Positions 56,001-64,000 of a DNA stretch of 64,000 nucleotides are shown here, piece by piece. Every line of letters starts with the position of its first letter. Position 1 is the stretch's first letter. The notes under the pieces are model-generated. The model was not told the origin of the DNA, ran no database searches, and was given only the letters and a program-made list of their open reading frames with translations. Source of the DNA: Plenodomus lindquistii (lineage: Eukaryota; Ascomycota; Dothideomycetes; Pleosporales; Leptosphaeriaceae); the NCBI GenBank assembly GCA_025504975.1, contig JANUWI010000013.1:744001-808000 (forward strand), written 5' to 3'. Both the position numbers and the translations under genes were made by a program.

Positions 56001-56764
56001 TTTGAAAGAGCTTGAGCAGCGGAAGCCTGTCAAGGTAACATGGTTGCCCGAAGGGCTGAGCAAAGAGGTACGACAATGTGACTCGGCATAGTGACAGCAA
56101 ATTGCTAATCTTAAACAGGAAGAGTACACACTCATGGTGCCTAAAAATGCTCAAGTATCAGATCTACTGGAAGCCCTAAAAAAGAAAGCCAATATTAGTG
56201 ACGAGGTCATGCAGAAGGTCCGGGCGTATGAGGTTCACATGCACAAGTTCCACAAGGCGCTGCCATTGGATTACCAGATCCTCAGCTTATACGAATACAC
56301 GCAAGTCTACATTGCTCCGTTCCCAGAAGATGACGCCTCGAAGCGAATCTGGGCATTCCACTACGACAAGGAACCGTCGAAACCTCACGGCGTACCGTTC
56401 CAGTTTGCGCTGAAAGAGGTGAGCAGCAGGAACATGTAATTTGCAAGAGTCCCTACTGACCAGAAACAGGGCGAAGTGTTCAGCGACACCAAGCAGCGCA
56501 TCTCTGATCTCACAAAGATCAAGGGCAAGCAGCTTGATAAGATCAAGTTTGCGTTGGTACCCAAGGCACAGTACGCTCGTCCAGAGTACATAGAAGATGG
56601 TATGTTGTTGTTATGTTGCTCATTACCGAGCTAATACTAATATCTTCGCAGATGACATCATCTTCGATATCATTGGAAATCGTGATGACGTTAGCCTGGG
56701 CCTCGAGCATCCCAACAAGAGCAAGAGCTTCTGGGGCAAAACAGATTCCATCTTCATTCGCTGA
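53028..56764 (+). CDS. UBP15: Ubiquitin-specific protease Ubp15 (USP7 type)
   Basis: Cysteine protease removing ubiquitin from proteins. Six exons, 53028-53039, 53174-53905, 53950-56067, 56119-56418, 56470-56599 and 56652-56764, give 1134 residues. The start MMDQ is a 12-nt exon joined in phase to IGSDMVIDHDYDEKTDV; an ATG at 53147, in frame with exon 2 and inside intron 1, is an alternative. MATH/TRAF-like domain: residues about 45-190 (HTWEITDWRTL, WRILFFPYGN). The catalytic domain has NQGATCYLNSLLQ (Cys near 230), QQDVQELSRVLMD, and HSGDLNAGHYYAF (His near 471). C-terminal ubiquitin-like repeats follow (about 580-1134). Intron 1 contains direct repeats of CGCCTGACGCCCT. Confidence 0.93.
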
Positions 56765-57467
56765 AGAAGAAGAAGAAGAAGGACGACAATCGGGAGTGTA
56801 CGATACGATACGAGCCGGCATGATGCTGGCAAGTTGACGACGATTGATGCGTGGGAAAAGCACATTGATATCACCAGGAGTACAGCGGTCTTGGACTACA
56901 ACGCGCTATGGCGATAGCGATGCGGGTGCACAACTGGCGCGGAAAAGGAAACCATGCGCATTTTCGGCAAGCACGCATGCAAGACTGGCATGCTCAGTGT
57001 AGGTGGAGTCGGTGTCGCTTGGTAGTAGCTGGATGTGCAAGCGAGGCGTTGACTGGCATTTGCATTGGCATTGGATTAAGGCGGGCAACTATGCAATGTA
57101 GACTACGATCAAGTTAGCGATAGTGAAGAACAAGAAGAACATTTCTTATATACGTTGTATGTATGCGCACGTTGACCGGAAGTTCACACACGGATCCGTC
57201 GTGCTTGCTATGTACTCTAGTAGAGTAGGCCGCTCTATCAGAATACCCCTGGCGGCGTGGCCCTAATCTCCGCCCCCAGGGCGTTCTCCCATTGGCCAGC
57301 CCACCCTCACCGCGCCCGCGCCTTCCCTCGCTGCATCGGCGCCACGTTTCGCCGACGTTGTCGCCAGCTGTACTCTCTCTGCCAACCCAACCCTCGGGCG
57401 CAGAGTCGGAACAATTGCATCCCAGCAACTCGACCACGCGCAGCCGCTCTGCGCCCAAACGCTCACC
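56765..57467. other. Intergenic
   Basis: 3' flank of UBP15 (GAAGAAGAAGAAG run after the stop) and promoter of the p24 gene. No gene is supported. Confidence 0.6.
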
Positions 57468-58186
57468 ATGCGGCTCCTCTCCACGCTCCTCACGCTCGGC
57501 GCCACCCTCGCCACCACCGTCCACGCAACAGCACTGACCTACCGCCTTGAAGCGCACGAGAAGGCGTGTTTCTTCGCACACGTCGAGAACAAAGGCACCA
57601 AAGTCGCCTTCTACTTTGCGGTGCAGAGTGGAGGCAGCTTCGACGTGGACTACAGCGTCGTTGGACCGGTGGGCGGCCCAGATGGCAAGGAAAAGGTCAT
57701 TCTGGATGGGACCAAGGAGCGGCAGGGCGATTTTGTTTTCACGGCCAACGACGTGGGCGAGTATCGCTTCTGCTTCAACAATGAGATGAGCACTTTTGCG
57801 GAGAAGATGGTGGATTTTGAGATTGCCGTGAGTACCCTTCGTGTTACCACTACTGCAAGTACGTACACGGCTAACACAAGTGGCATCAACAGGTCGAGAA
57901 CGAAGCCGCCCGCGCCAAAATCCCCTCCAAACAAGGCTCGTCCCCCGAGCAAACCTCTGTCCTCGAAGAATCAATGCTCAAGCTCTCCGCCCAACTCTCC
58001 ACCATCTCTCGCAACCAAAAGTACTTCCGCACACGCGAGAACCGCAATTTCAGCACCGTCAAGAGCACCGAGAAGCGCATCTTCAACTTTTCGCTCATGG
58101 AGAGCGCGCTGATCATGACAATGGCGGGGTTGCAGGTGTTTATTGTGCGCTTCTTTTTCCAGGGGGCGAGGAAAGGTATTTTGTGA
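57468..58186 (+). CDS. p24 (emp24/gp25L) family cargo receptor
   Basis: Type I membrane protein of COPII/COPI vesicles, ER to Golgi. Two exons, 57468-57827 and 57893-58186, give 217 residues. Signal peptide MRLLSTLLTLGATLATTVHA; GOLD domain (residues about 25-120) with the paired cysteines KACFFAHVEN and YRFCFNNEMS, and GEYRFCF typical of p24. A coiled-coil stem (QTSVLEESMLKLSAQLSTIS, NQKYFRTRENRNFSTVKSTE) precedes the membrane helix FSLMESALIMTMAGLQVFIV. The cytoplasmic tail is RFFFQGARKGIL, with a diphenylalanine COP motif but no KKxx. It is nearest to the yeast Erp group (Erp2/3/4 type). Confidence 0.9.
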
Positions 58187-59361
58187 TTCTTTCGTTTTGT
58201 TGTATGCGGGTGTCGGACGTGTGAGGCGTGGGTTATCGGACTGGGCTGATTCGTTTGTCAGGATATGTATAAGCGGCGCTGGCAAAATAGCGTCAGCATA
58301 CAGTGGAGTTGCTGCTCTGGTATCAGAGAGCAGGCTGCCTTCACAAGATTCAGCCAAGCCATGCGCCTCTGCGCCATGGTTGGCTGCTCATGGCCTATTG
58401 AGTTCACGACTATGTACTACTACACTGGCTATGACTATAGCTCCATGCTTTGGACTTTTGGCGTCACATTAGGTTCAGGATACCGAGATTCTTTCTTCCC
58501 AAGACTTCATGCATACTTGTCCCAGGTAGTTGTACGCACTCTGCTCATGTCGCACGTTCCCTGCGTCACGAGCCATTGTAAGATGTGCATCATGTTCGGT
58601 GATGGGCCCCGTCTCCCCACCGCCATACCACTGCCTTCAGGGCTATGCTAGCGCTGTTTCGTGACCTCTGTGCACTCTGCTTCCATAACAATAACCTGAC
58701 CCATATTGTACCTTGCAAGCCTTCACGGTGCTTTCATCTCCACACTACAGTACACTGAGACGCAAATACTCTCACACTTCCCACGGTTTATCACAATGGA
58801 TTCGCAACTCCACCCACCAATGGATCAGGAATCACAATTCAATCGACGAAAGCCGCAAAATTCGACTTCACACCGCATCTTCCAATCTTGCCTTCGCTTC
58901 CCCGATTTGCTTTCCACAATAATCACCTTCGCTTCCCACGACATCTATTGTTCATCCCACGTACAATAGGTGGTTCTCGCGGTGACTGCGACTTTACCAT
59001 GGCATATCTCCTTGCACGTGAGCTCCAATCCTCTCATTTTCCTTTCTTAGCAGCAGCTCGACACCCATCTAGTATACGCGGTTCTTGGGACTACAGTGAC
59101 TAACGACACACTGCTCACGGATATCTCATCGCGCTCTGCTGCATATAGCATCAATACCAGCACCCTCTCTCGATTCATGCGATACCCAGGATAGAGTCAA
59201 CAACTTCTCGGTCACGGTGGGAAGTGCTATACCGTATCCAGGACTCTACACCACACACGTCACCACTATCAACCTCGCTATACGATACCCATACCCCTGC
59301 ACGACACTAAACAACACATCCCACTGTACCATACCCCACCGCACCACCCTCGCATATCACC
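58187..59361. other. Intergenic
   Basis: No gene supported across about 1.2 kb; frames such as 58265-58651 lack domains and conserved composition. Confidence 0.5.
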
Positions 59362-60120
59362 ATGTCCAAAACCCCCCGTCATGACAGCTTCTCGCTCTCC
59401 CTCTCCGCCACTAGTCCACAAGGACCCTTTCAGACATTGACTACAAAACCAGAGCACGCGCATCATATCCGTGCCGTGTTGCGCGCACGACTGGAGCAGG
59501 ATCAGTATGAGTTACTCGTCAAGACGTGGTTAGACAACGGGGGCAAGAGGGATCCATTTGGGGTCGCGGTTTGGCTCGGGGTTCTGGGGGAGGAAGAGAA
59601 AGAGGGTTTGAGGAAGGAGGTTGATAGGAGGGTCGACTTGGATGTGACTGGTCCTTGTTCAGGGATTGGTGGTCGTCTTTCTTTGGGATATGGTGCTTCT
59701 TCTCCTGGGTCTGCTGGTGGTGGTCATTCTTCTGGTTCCGCTTCCACTCCAGCCTTCGCTTCTCCCCCCTCCTCCTCCTACTTGGCCGCCCTCTATCCCT
59801 CCGCGCACGAATTTCTACCACCTATCGGCATGTACTCCACTGCCGCCCCGCCGCATACGCACAAGGACAAGGGCAAGGGCAAGCAGAAGATTGGCGATGC
59901 CGATTCCGCTTCGTCTGCATACGATTTCCAAGCCGAGGGGGAGGCATTTGTGCATCAAGGGTATGCATTTGAAGGGGATGAAGGGTGGCAGGCTTTGGAG
60001 GAGATGGAGGAAGATAGTGGGGGGAATAGGGGGGAGGGTGGAGGCGAAGAGCGAGCGGAGGAGGAGGAAGGTGGAGTACCTTGGGAAGAGTGGACGAGCT
60101 ATGAGGAGTGGGCATCATGA
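59362..60120 (+). CDS. Low-complexity acidic protein, 252 residues, unknown
   Basis: Single exon. The N-terminal 90 residues look folded (HHIRAVLRARLEQDQYELLV, WLDNGGKRDPFGVAVWLGVL, LRKEVDRRVDLDV). The middle is Gly/Ser/Pro-rich, and the C-terminus is very acidic with Trp (GWQALEEMEEDSG, VPWEEWTSYEEWAS). No signal peptide. No family recognised; overlapping open frames on both strands reflect the biased composition. Confidence 0.55.
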   Translation: MSKTPRHDSFSLSLSATSPQGPFQTLTTKPEHAHHIRAVLRARLEQDQYELLVKTWLDNGGKRDPFGVAVWLGVLGEEEKEGLRKEVDRRVDLDVTGPCSGIGGRLSLGYGASSPGSAGGGHSSGSASTPAFASPPSSSYLAALYPSAHEFLPPIGMYSTAAPPHTHKDKGKGKQKIGDADSASSAYDFQAEGEAFVHQGYAFEGDEGWQALEEMEEDSGGNRGEGGGEERAEEEEGGVPWEEWTSYEEWAS

Positions 60121-61052
60121 AACCTTAAGGGAAGATGGATAGGATTGGAGCGCAGGGAAGAGGGACGCTCACGTCTTGAAACTTCACTTGCATGGATATC
60201 GATGGAGTAACTGGAAGATAGGTACTTAATTAGCGTCTCCTGACACATCTATTACACCTAGCTAGATGTAATCGTGGTAATGGCCCAAGTTTTAGGGAAT
60301 ATTGTCATGGGACTTGTACCTGGTACAAATATTGGGTGATGTAGAAGTATCATAGGGTTTAGGGATGACATTAGCACTCCAACTCACAATCTTGTTTTCT
60401 GAGCGCATCTTGCCCAAGTTCGACACATCCACAACGCCATCGCAAAGCTAGTGCATAAGATTTCAAGTTGTTTCAGAGGCACGAGCGTGGACAACATCGC
60501 GATGGTACCGATCACCAGCCTCTCGGAACGGCGGCGAGAAGCCCGGACTTCAGTGATATGTTCGCAAGGACAGCTGACGCGGCGCTACTGTGCCACTTTA
60601 CTTGGAGTCGCGAACCACTGCTGTGTGGTGTAGTATACAGCGCTGAGTTTTTCGCACAAGATTGAATGGGCGTCGTAAGCGTGAGACGCACGACTATCCC
60701 AGAATATGTACATACAGACACCACGAAGCAAGACTCAAGTTGAAAGGTCAACTCGCATCGTGTAGAGCCCTCGACAAACTACCAACACACAGCCAATCTC
60801 CCTAGACCGGACAATACTGCCTAAAGTCGTTGGTAAAGAATGTGATATTGGGTGTCGGAACATGTCAACAGACCAGGAGAACTACGACTTCCAGGAATGT
60901 GCCATGCCTTGGCCGTGTTGTCCGCCTTGATGTATTGACGCTCAGAGCCCCCCAGAGCTTTTTGTTATTTCTTGTTTGCTTATCGCAATTATTGCGTTGA
61001 GCTTTTGTCCTTCTTTTTCCGATAGTCTATTATACGTCGCGACATCGCAAGC
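60121..61052. other. Intergenic
   Basis: No gene supported. 60190-60420 is AT-rich. The stretch just before 61053 is T-rich, a possible core promoter of the repeat protein. Confidence 0.55.
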
Positions 61053-62909
61053 ATGAGGATCGAGCATCTTCTCTCTGGAAAGGCCGTCTTGCTAGGCTTT
61101 CCTTTCTTTTCCCTTGTAGCTGCTCTTCCCAATCCACAGCTTGCAGGAATTCTACCACTGGTGCAAAGCAAGTCGTCTTCTACCATCGCAACACTATTGA
61201 CGCAAAGCAAGCCGACATCGACAATCGCACCAGTAGTACCAACGACCACGCAAGCATCTTCTACCGCTCCAGGTCTACTACCAGCGCTCGGATCCGTGAT
61301 TCCACTTTTGGTGCCAGTCGCGACTCCATCTACATTGTTAGCTATCGCAAGCTCAGTCCAGGTCTTACCGGCATCCACCGCGCCACAATCTGGGTCAAAT
61401 ACTCCTACTCAGTCTATTCAAGCACCGGTCCCGTCTTCCAGCACCAACACGGCTCCATCTAGCGCTCCAGCAGCACTCTTGCCCCTACTTGGCTTGCCTG
61501 TGTCGCCCCTAGCTACGTCATCCATTCTTCAAGTTGTCCCTGCGCTGTCGCTTCCGCTTTTAACTCCAACGTCTGCTGTGCTGCCATATATTGCGCCTAT
61601 TGTATCGGTTACATCCACACTGGCCACCGGGTTCCCGGTCCCAGTCCTCTCCTCCATACCCTTGATTCCTGCGCTTGATCAACCTCTGCTCCAGGTATCA
61701 TCGCTGCTGGCCCTTCCAACTGTCTCAGCGCTGTCGCTTCCGCTTTTAACTCCAACGTCTGCTGTGCTGCCAGATATTGCGCCTATTATATCGGTTACAT
61801 CCACACTGGCCGCCCTTCCGATCCCAGTCCTCTCCTCCATACCATTGATTCCTGCACTTGATCAACCTCTACTCCAGGTATCATCGCTGTTAGCCCTCCC
61901 AACTGTCCCGGCGCTGTCGCCTCCGCTTTTGACTCCAACCCCTGCTGTGCTGCCAGATATTGCGCCTATTATATCGGTTACATCCACACTGGTCGCCGGG
62001 CTCCCGATCCCAGTCCTCTCCCCCATACCGTTGATTCCTGCGCTTGATCAACCTCTGCTCCAGGTATCATCGCTGTCGGACCTTCTAACTGTCCCGGCGC
62101 TGTCGCTTCCCCTTTTAACTCCTGCTGTGCTCCCAGATATTGCGCCTATTGCATCAGTTATACCCACACTAGCTGCCGACCTTCCAATCCCAGTACTCTC
62201 CTCCATACCGTTGATTCCTGCGCTTGATCAACCTCCGCTCCAGGTACCACCGCTGTCGGACCTTCCAGCTGTCCCTATCGGCAATCTTCCCGCAGAAGTA
62301 TCGAATATCTTACCTGTCGTGAACGATGCGGCAAGCAATTTGCCGATAGGCATCCCTGAAGTGGTACCCGCCGTTCCATTGAGCAATCCCCTCCTACCGG
62401 CAGGATTACCCAACATACCTTTGCCTGATACACTTCCAGGACTGCCAGAAGTTTTCCCAGAAATCAACAGCCCAACAGGCGAATCAGTCAACGGAATTCC
62501 CGGTGCCGTAGCCATAGACCTTCCAGTTGGCCAACCCAGCGGTCTCCCCACCATCTCTAGCCTCAACCTCCCTACCCTGCCCCTCACACCATCTGTTCCG
62601 CTCGGCAACCCCATCTCCAGCGGCACAGTCTTCGACAACGCTCACGACTGGACATTCTTCTCCAATGGCCTGGTACAAGTTGATCAGACCTTCCTATCTC
62701 CACTCACCGGTGTGCTTGAAAGCATCTTACCTGACGGAACGATTGTGGGTTTGTATATAGATGGGCTGCACATTGGTTTCCAGATAGTGATTTATCCTGC
62801 TGCTTTTCAGTTTCTGGTCACGCAGTTTGGGTGGGCGCTTTTGCCGGCGCAGGTCTTGGGAGGGGGGGCGATTGAGTTTTCGCGACTGAAGAGACCACAT
62901 AGTCAATGA
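61053..62909 (+). CDS. Secreted Leu/Pro-rich repeat protein, 618 residues
   Basis: Single exon. The N-terminus (MRIEHLLSGKAVLLGFPFFS LVAALPNP in two parts) is a signal peptide with a probable cleavage after LVAA. Residues about 35-160 are Ser/Thr/Pro/Ala-rich (likely O-glycosylated). Residues 162-406 contain four tandem repeats of 60-62 residues with the conserved SVTSTLA and LSSIPLIPALDQPLLQVSSL blocks. A Pro/Leu/Gly-rich linker with NLPAEVSNILPVVNDAASNL follows, then a unique C-terminal domain (VFDNAHDWTFFSNGLVQVDQ; ESILPDGTIVGLYIDGLHIG). There is no GPI signal, and no cysteine is apparent. I recognise no family. It might be a surface or matrix protein, or a hydrophobic assembly; only composition supports this. 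Confidence 0.75.
   Translation: MRIEHLLSGKAVLLGFPFFSLVAALPNPQLAGILPLVQSKSSSTIATLLTQSKPTSTIAPVVPTTTQASSTAPGLLPALGSVIPLLVPVATPSTLLAIASSVQVLPASTAPQSGSNTPTQSIQAPVPSSSTNTAPSSAPAALLPLLGLPVSPLATSSILQVVPALSLPLLTPTSAVLPYIAPIVSVTSTLATGFPVPVLSSIPLIPALDQPLLQVSSLLALPTVSALSLPLLTPTSAVLPDIAPIISVTSTLAALPIPVLSSIPLIPALDQPLLQVSSLLALPTVPALSPPLLTPTPAVLPDIAPIISVTSTLVAGLPIPVLSPIPLIPALDQPLLQVSSLSDLLTVPALSLPLLTPAVLPDIAPIASVIPTLAADLPIPVLSSIPLIPALDQPPLQVPPLSDLPAVPIGNLPAEVSNILPVVNDAASNLPIGIPEVVPAVPLSNPLLPAGLPNIPLPDTLPGLPEVFPEINSPTGESVNGIPGAVAIDLPVGQPSGLPTISSLNLPTLPLTPSVPLGNPISSGTVFDNAHDWTFFSNGLVQVDQTFLSPLTGVLESILPDGTIVGLYIDGLHIGFQIVIYPAAFQFLVTQFGWALLPAQVLGGGAIEFSRLKRPHSQ
61536..62270 (+). repeat. Four coding tandem repeats (180-186 bp)
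   Basis: Copies at 61536-61721, 61722-61904, 61905-62090 and 62091-62270. DNA similarity between neighbours is very high; unit 2 lacks one codon and unit 4 lacks two, all in frame. Confidence 0.9.
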
Positions 62910-63309
62910 GATGGTAGGATCGTTCATCCCACGGATTAGGGCTTCGTTTGAAGAAGTGCTTCGAGAAGCATGTCGGATTAGAAGCCTTGCGTGATACTAG
63001 GGATGTTTTACTGGAAGAATAGAGTTTTATTGGAGTAGGATGGTTGTACTATTTGAGCAAACCTCTTATGCATAGCTTAACTCTAAAGGGTATAAGCTCG
63101 TTGAGCCTCGCTGGAACTGTTTGTCCAAGCCACTCAAAACTTGTCCAAAATGCGGCTTACCCTAATGCTACTACAAGCCTGGATCACGCAAGTTTATATA
63201 GGTTCTGGACCTACAGCGTCATCTTCTCGCTGGAGATTTCCGTCGCAATTTGGTTTCTTGTACACACAGGCTTCCAGAGACGTACCTTTTTATGGTTCTA
63301 AGCACGACC
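62910..63309. other. Convergent intergenic region
   Basis: 3' flanks of the repeat protein gene and of the SET-domain gene. No gene is seen. Confidence 0.6.
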
Positions 63310-64000
63310 TCAAGTAAGTCTGGATCGTTTCCGTGGACGCTGATCATCATCTTGGTAATCGCCATCTTCCGATTCCTCCTGAGGTGCAGGAGGAGGTGGA
63401 AATCTACAGTTTTCTTCCCCGCAATAGCAATCAAAGTCCCATGGTTGACCGTCATCCCAGCCATAGTCTATTGTGATTTCCTCGCCCGCTTTGACATCAC
63501 GGTACGTTCCGACAGATATGACGCGATGGCCCATACCACAACGTGCTTCAAACAGGCCGGCATTAGAATCACACGAATGGTTAAAGAATCGGGCCACTGA
63601 GCCTGTTCGAGCTGCGTCGAGATATGCACGCCCGGTTAGCGCGCTATTCACAGTAGGTACGGACCAGCCAATCGCCATTTCGAGACCATACTCGGAATCG
63701 GAATTGTCTTTGTAGGGAAGCAGGTCGCCGGTATAAGCGCTTATGGCGGTATCCTTGGGTATGTCATTGATGGCTATGACGCCGATGCCTTTTTCTTTGA
63801 CCTTTTTCAACATAAGATTATGTCTCCAGAATCTCATCATGCTATCTCCCCATTCAGTGTGCGAGCAAGCGCATGCATTGGTTGTGCGACAGAGCACGCA
63901 CAACTCAGCCTGTGACGGTTGTAGTAGTTGGAAACGACTAGTCGGAGGCCAAGGTCCTCGGCTCACCCATTGCGAAGGCTTTGGAGCTGTCGGCCAGCCA
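63310..64000 (-). CDS. SET-domain protein, 3' part (5' end beyond the window)
   Basis: Probable protein lysine methyltransferase. The visible exons are 64000-63967 (partial) and 63909-63310, split by a 57-nt GT-AG intron (63966-63910). The join reads KPSQWAELCVLCRTTNACAC in frame. The SET domain follows: GIGVIAINDIPKDTAISAYT near its start, the cofactor-binding RFFNHSCDSNAG, the EEITIDYGW catalytic-tyrosine element, and post-SET cysteines DCYCGEENCRF. The tail is acidic then basic (EDGDYQDDDQ, PRKRSRLT). The pre-SET CVLC and CAC cysteines resemble Suv39-like proteins, but the N-terminal domains that would fix the subfamily are missing. Confidence 0.82.
   Translation of the reverse strand, partial: GWPTAPKPSQWVSRGPWPPTSRFQLLQPSQAELCVLCRTTNACACSHTEWGDSMMRFWRHNLMLKKVKEKGIGVIAINDIPKDTAISAYTGDLLPYKDNSDSEYGLEMAIGWSVPTVNSALTGRAYLDAARTGSVARFFNHSCDSNAGLFEARCGMGHRVISVGTYRDVKAGEEITIDYGWDDGQPWDFDCYCGEENCRFPPPPAPQEESEDGDYQDDDQRPRKRSRLT

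Overview
The window is nuclear DNA of a filamentous ascomycete, most likely a dothideomycete of the order Pleosporales. The evidence is the architecture and gene content. Genes are densely packed with many short introns (mostly 44-70 nt, GTRNGT donors, CTRAY-like branch points, YAG acceptors). Housekeeping proteins are fungal in type (Cyk3, Gus1, Pho89, Ubp15, Pre6), and small secreted or lineage-restricted proteins sit between them. I see no bacterial operons, CRISPR arrays, rRNA or tRNA genes, and no intact transposon. Exon structures were built by hand from frame, splice consensus and family expectation.

Layout. 1-5.8 kb: the 5' end of a Prp9/SF3a60 splicing factor gene (minus), divergent to a Fal1/eIF4A-III helicase gene; then a cysteine-rich secreted protein with a C-terminal membrane anchor (minus) and a large unknown membrane protein. 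5.8-7.8 kb: AT-rich DNA, an orphan exon resembling the C-terminus of an AA9 polysaccharide monooxygenase, and a possible 89-residue gene. 7.8-14.5 kb: CYK3 (cytokinesis; SH3 plus transglutaminase-like) and GUS1 (glutamyl-tRNA synthetase). 14.6-17.1 kb: two divergent secreted paralogues sharing a six-cysteine pattern. 18-26.3 kb: a GFA/CENP-V-domain protein, a beta-propeller/inositol 5-phosphatase, a CHY zinc-finger protein and proteasome alpha4. 26.5-30.9 kb: mitochondrial D-2-hydroxyglutarate dehydrogenase and a Met12-type methylenetetrahydrofolate reductase. 31-36 kb: a broken gene of an expanded fungal family, a secreted protein and three small single-exon genes of unknown function. 36-42 kb: a Pho89-type phosphate transporter and the replicative helicase subunit Mcm5. 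43-50.5 kb: an interrupted secreted-protein gene, an acidic unknown protein and a five-exon unknown nuclear-type protein. 50.6-58.2 kb: a mitochondrial dehydrogenase kinase, a Ubp15/USP7-type deubiquitinase and a p24 cargo receptor. 59-64 kb: a low-complexity protein, a secreted Leu/Pro repeat protein and the 3' part of a SET-domain gene that runs off the right edge.

The genes do not form one pathway or an obvious biosynthetic cluster. The core genes (splicing, translation, replication, proteolysis, mitochondrial metabolism) look like ordinary syntenic neighbours. The interesting material is the accessory layer: the divergent secreted paralogue pair, the repeat protein, the membrane-anchored cysteine-rich protein, two genes with in-frame stops, and three introns best explained by GC-AG splice sites. 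I found no convincing previously undescribed multi-gene system; the best leads are individual genes and splice features.
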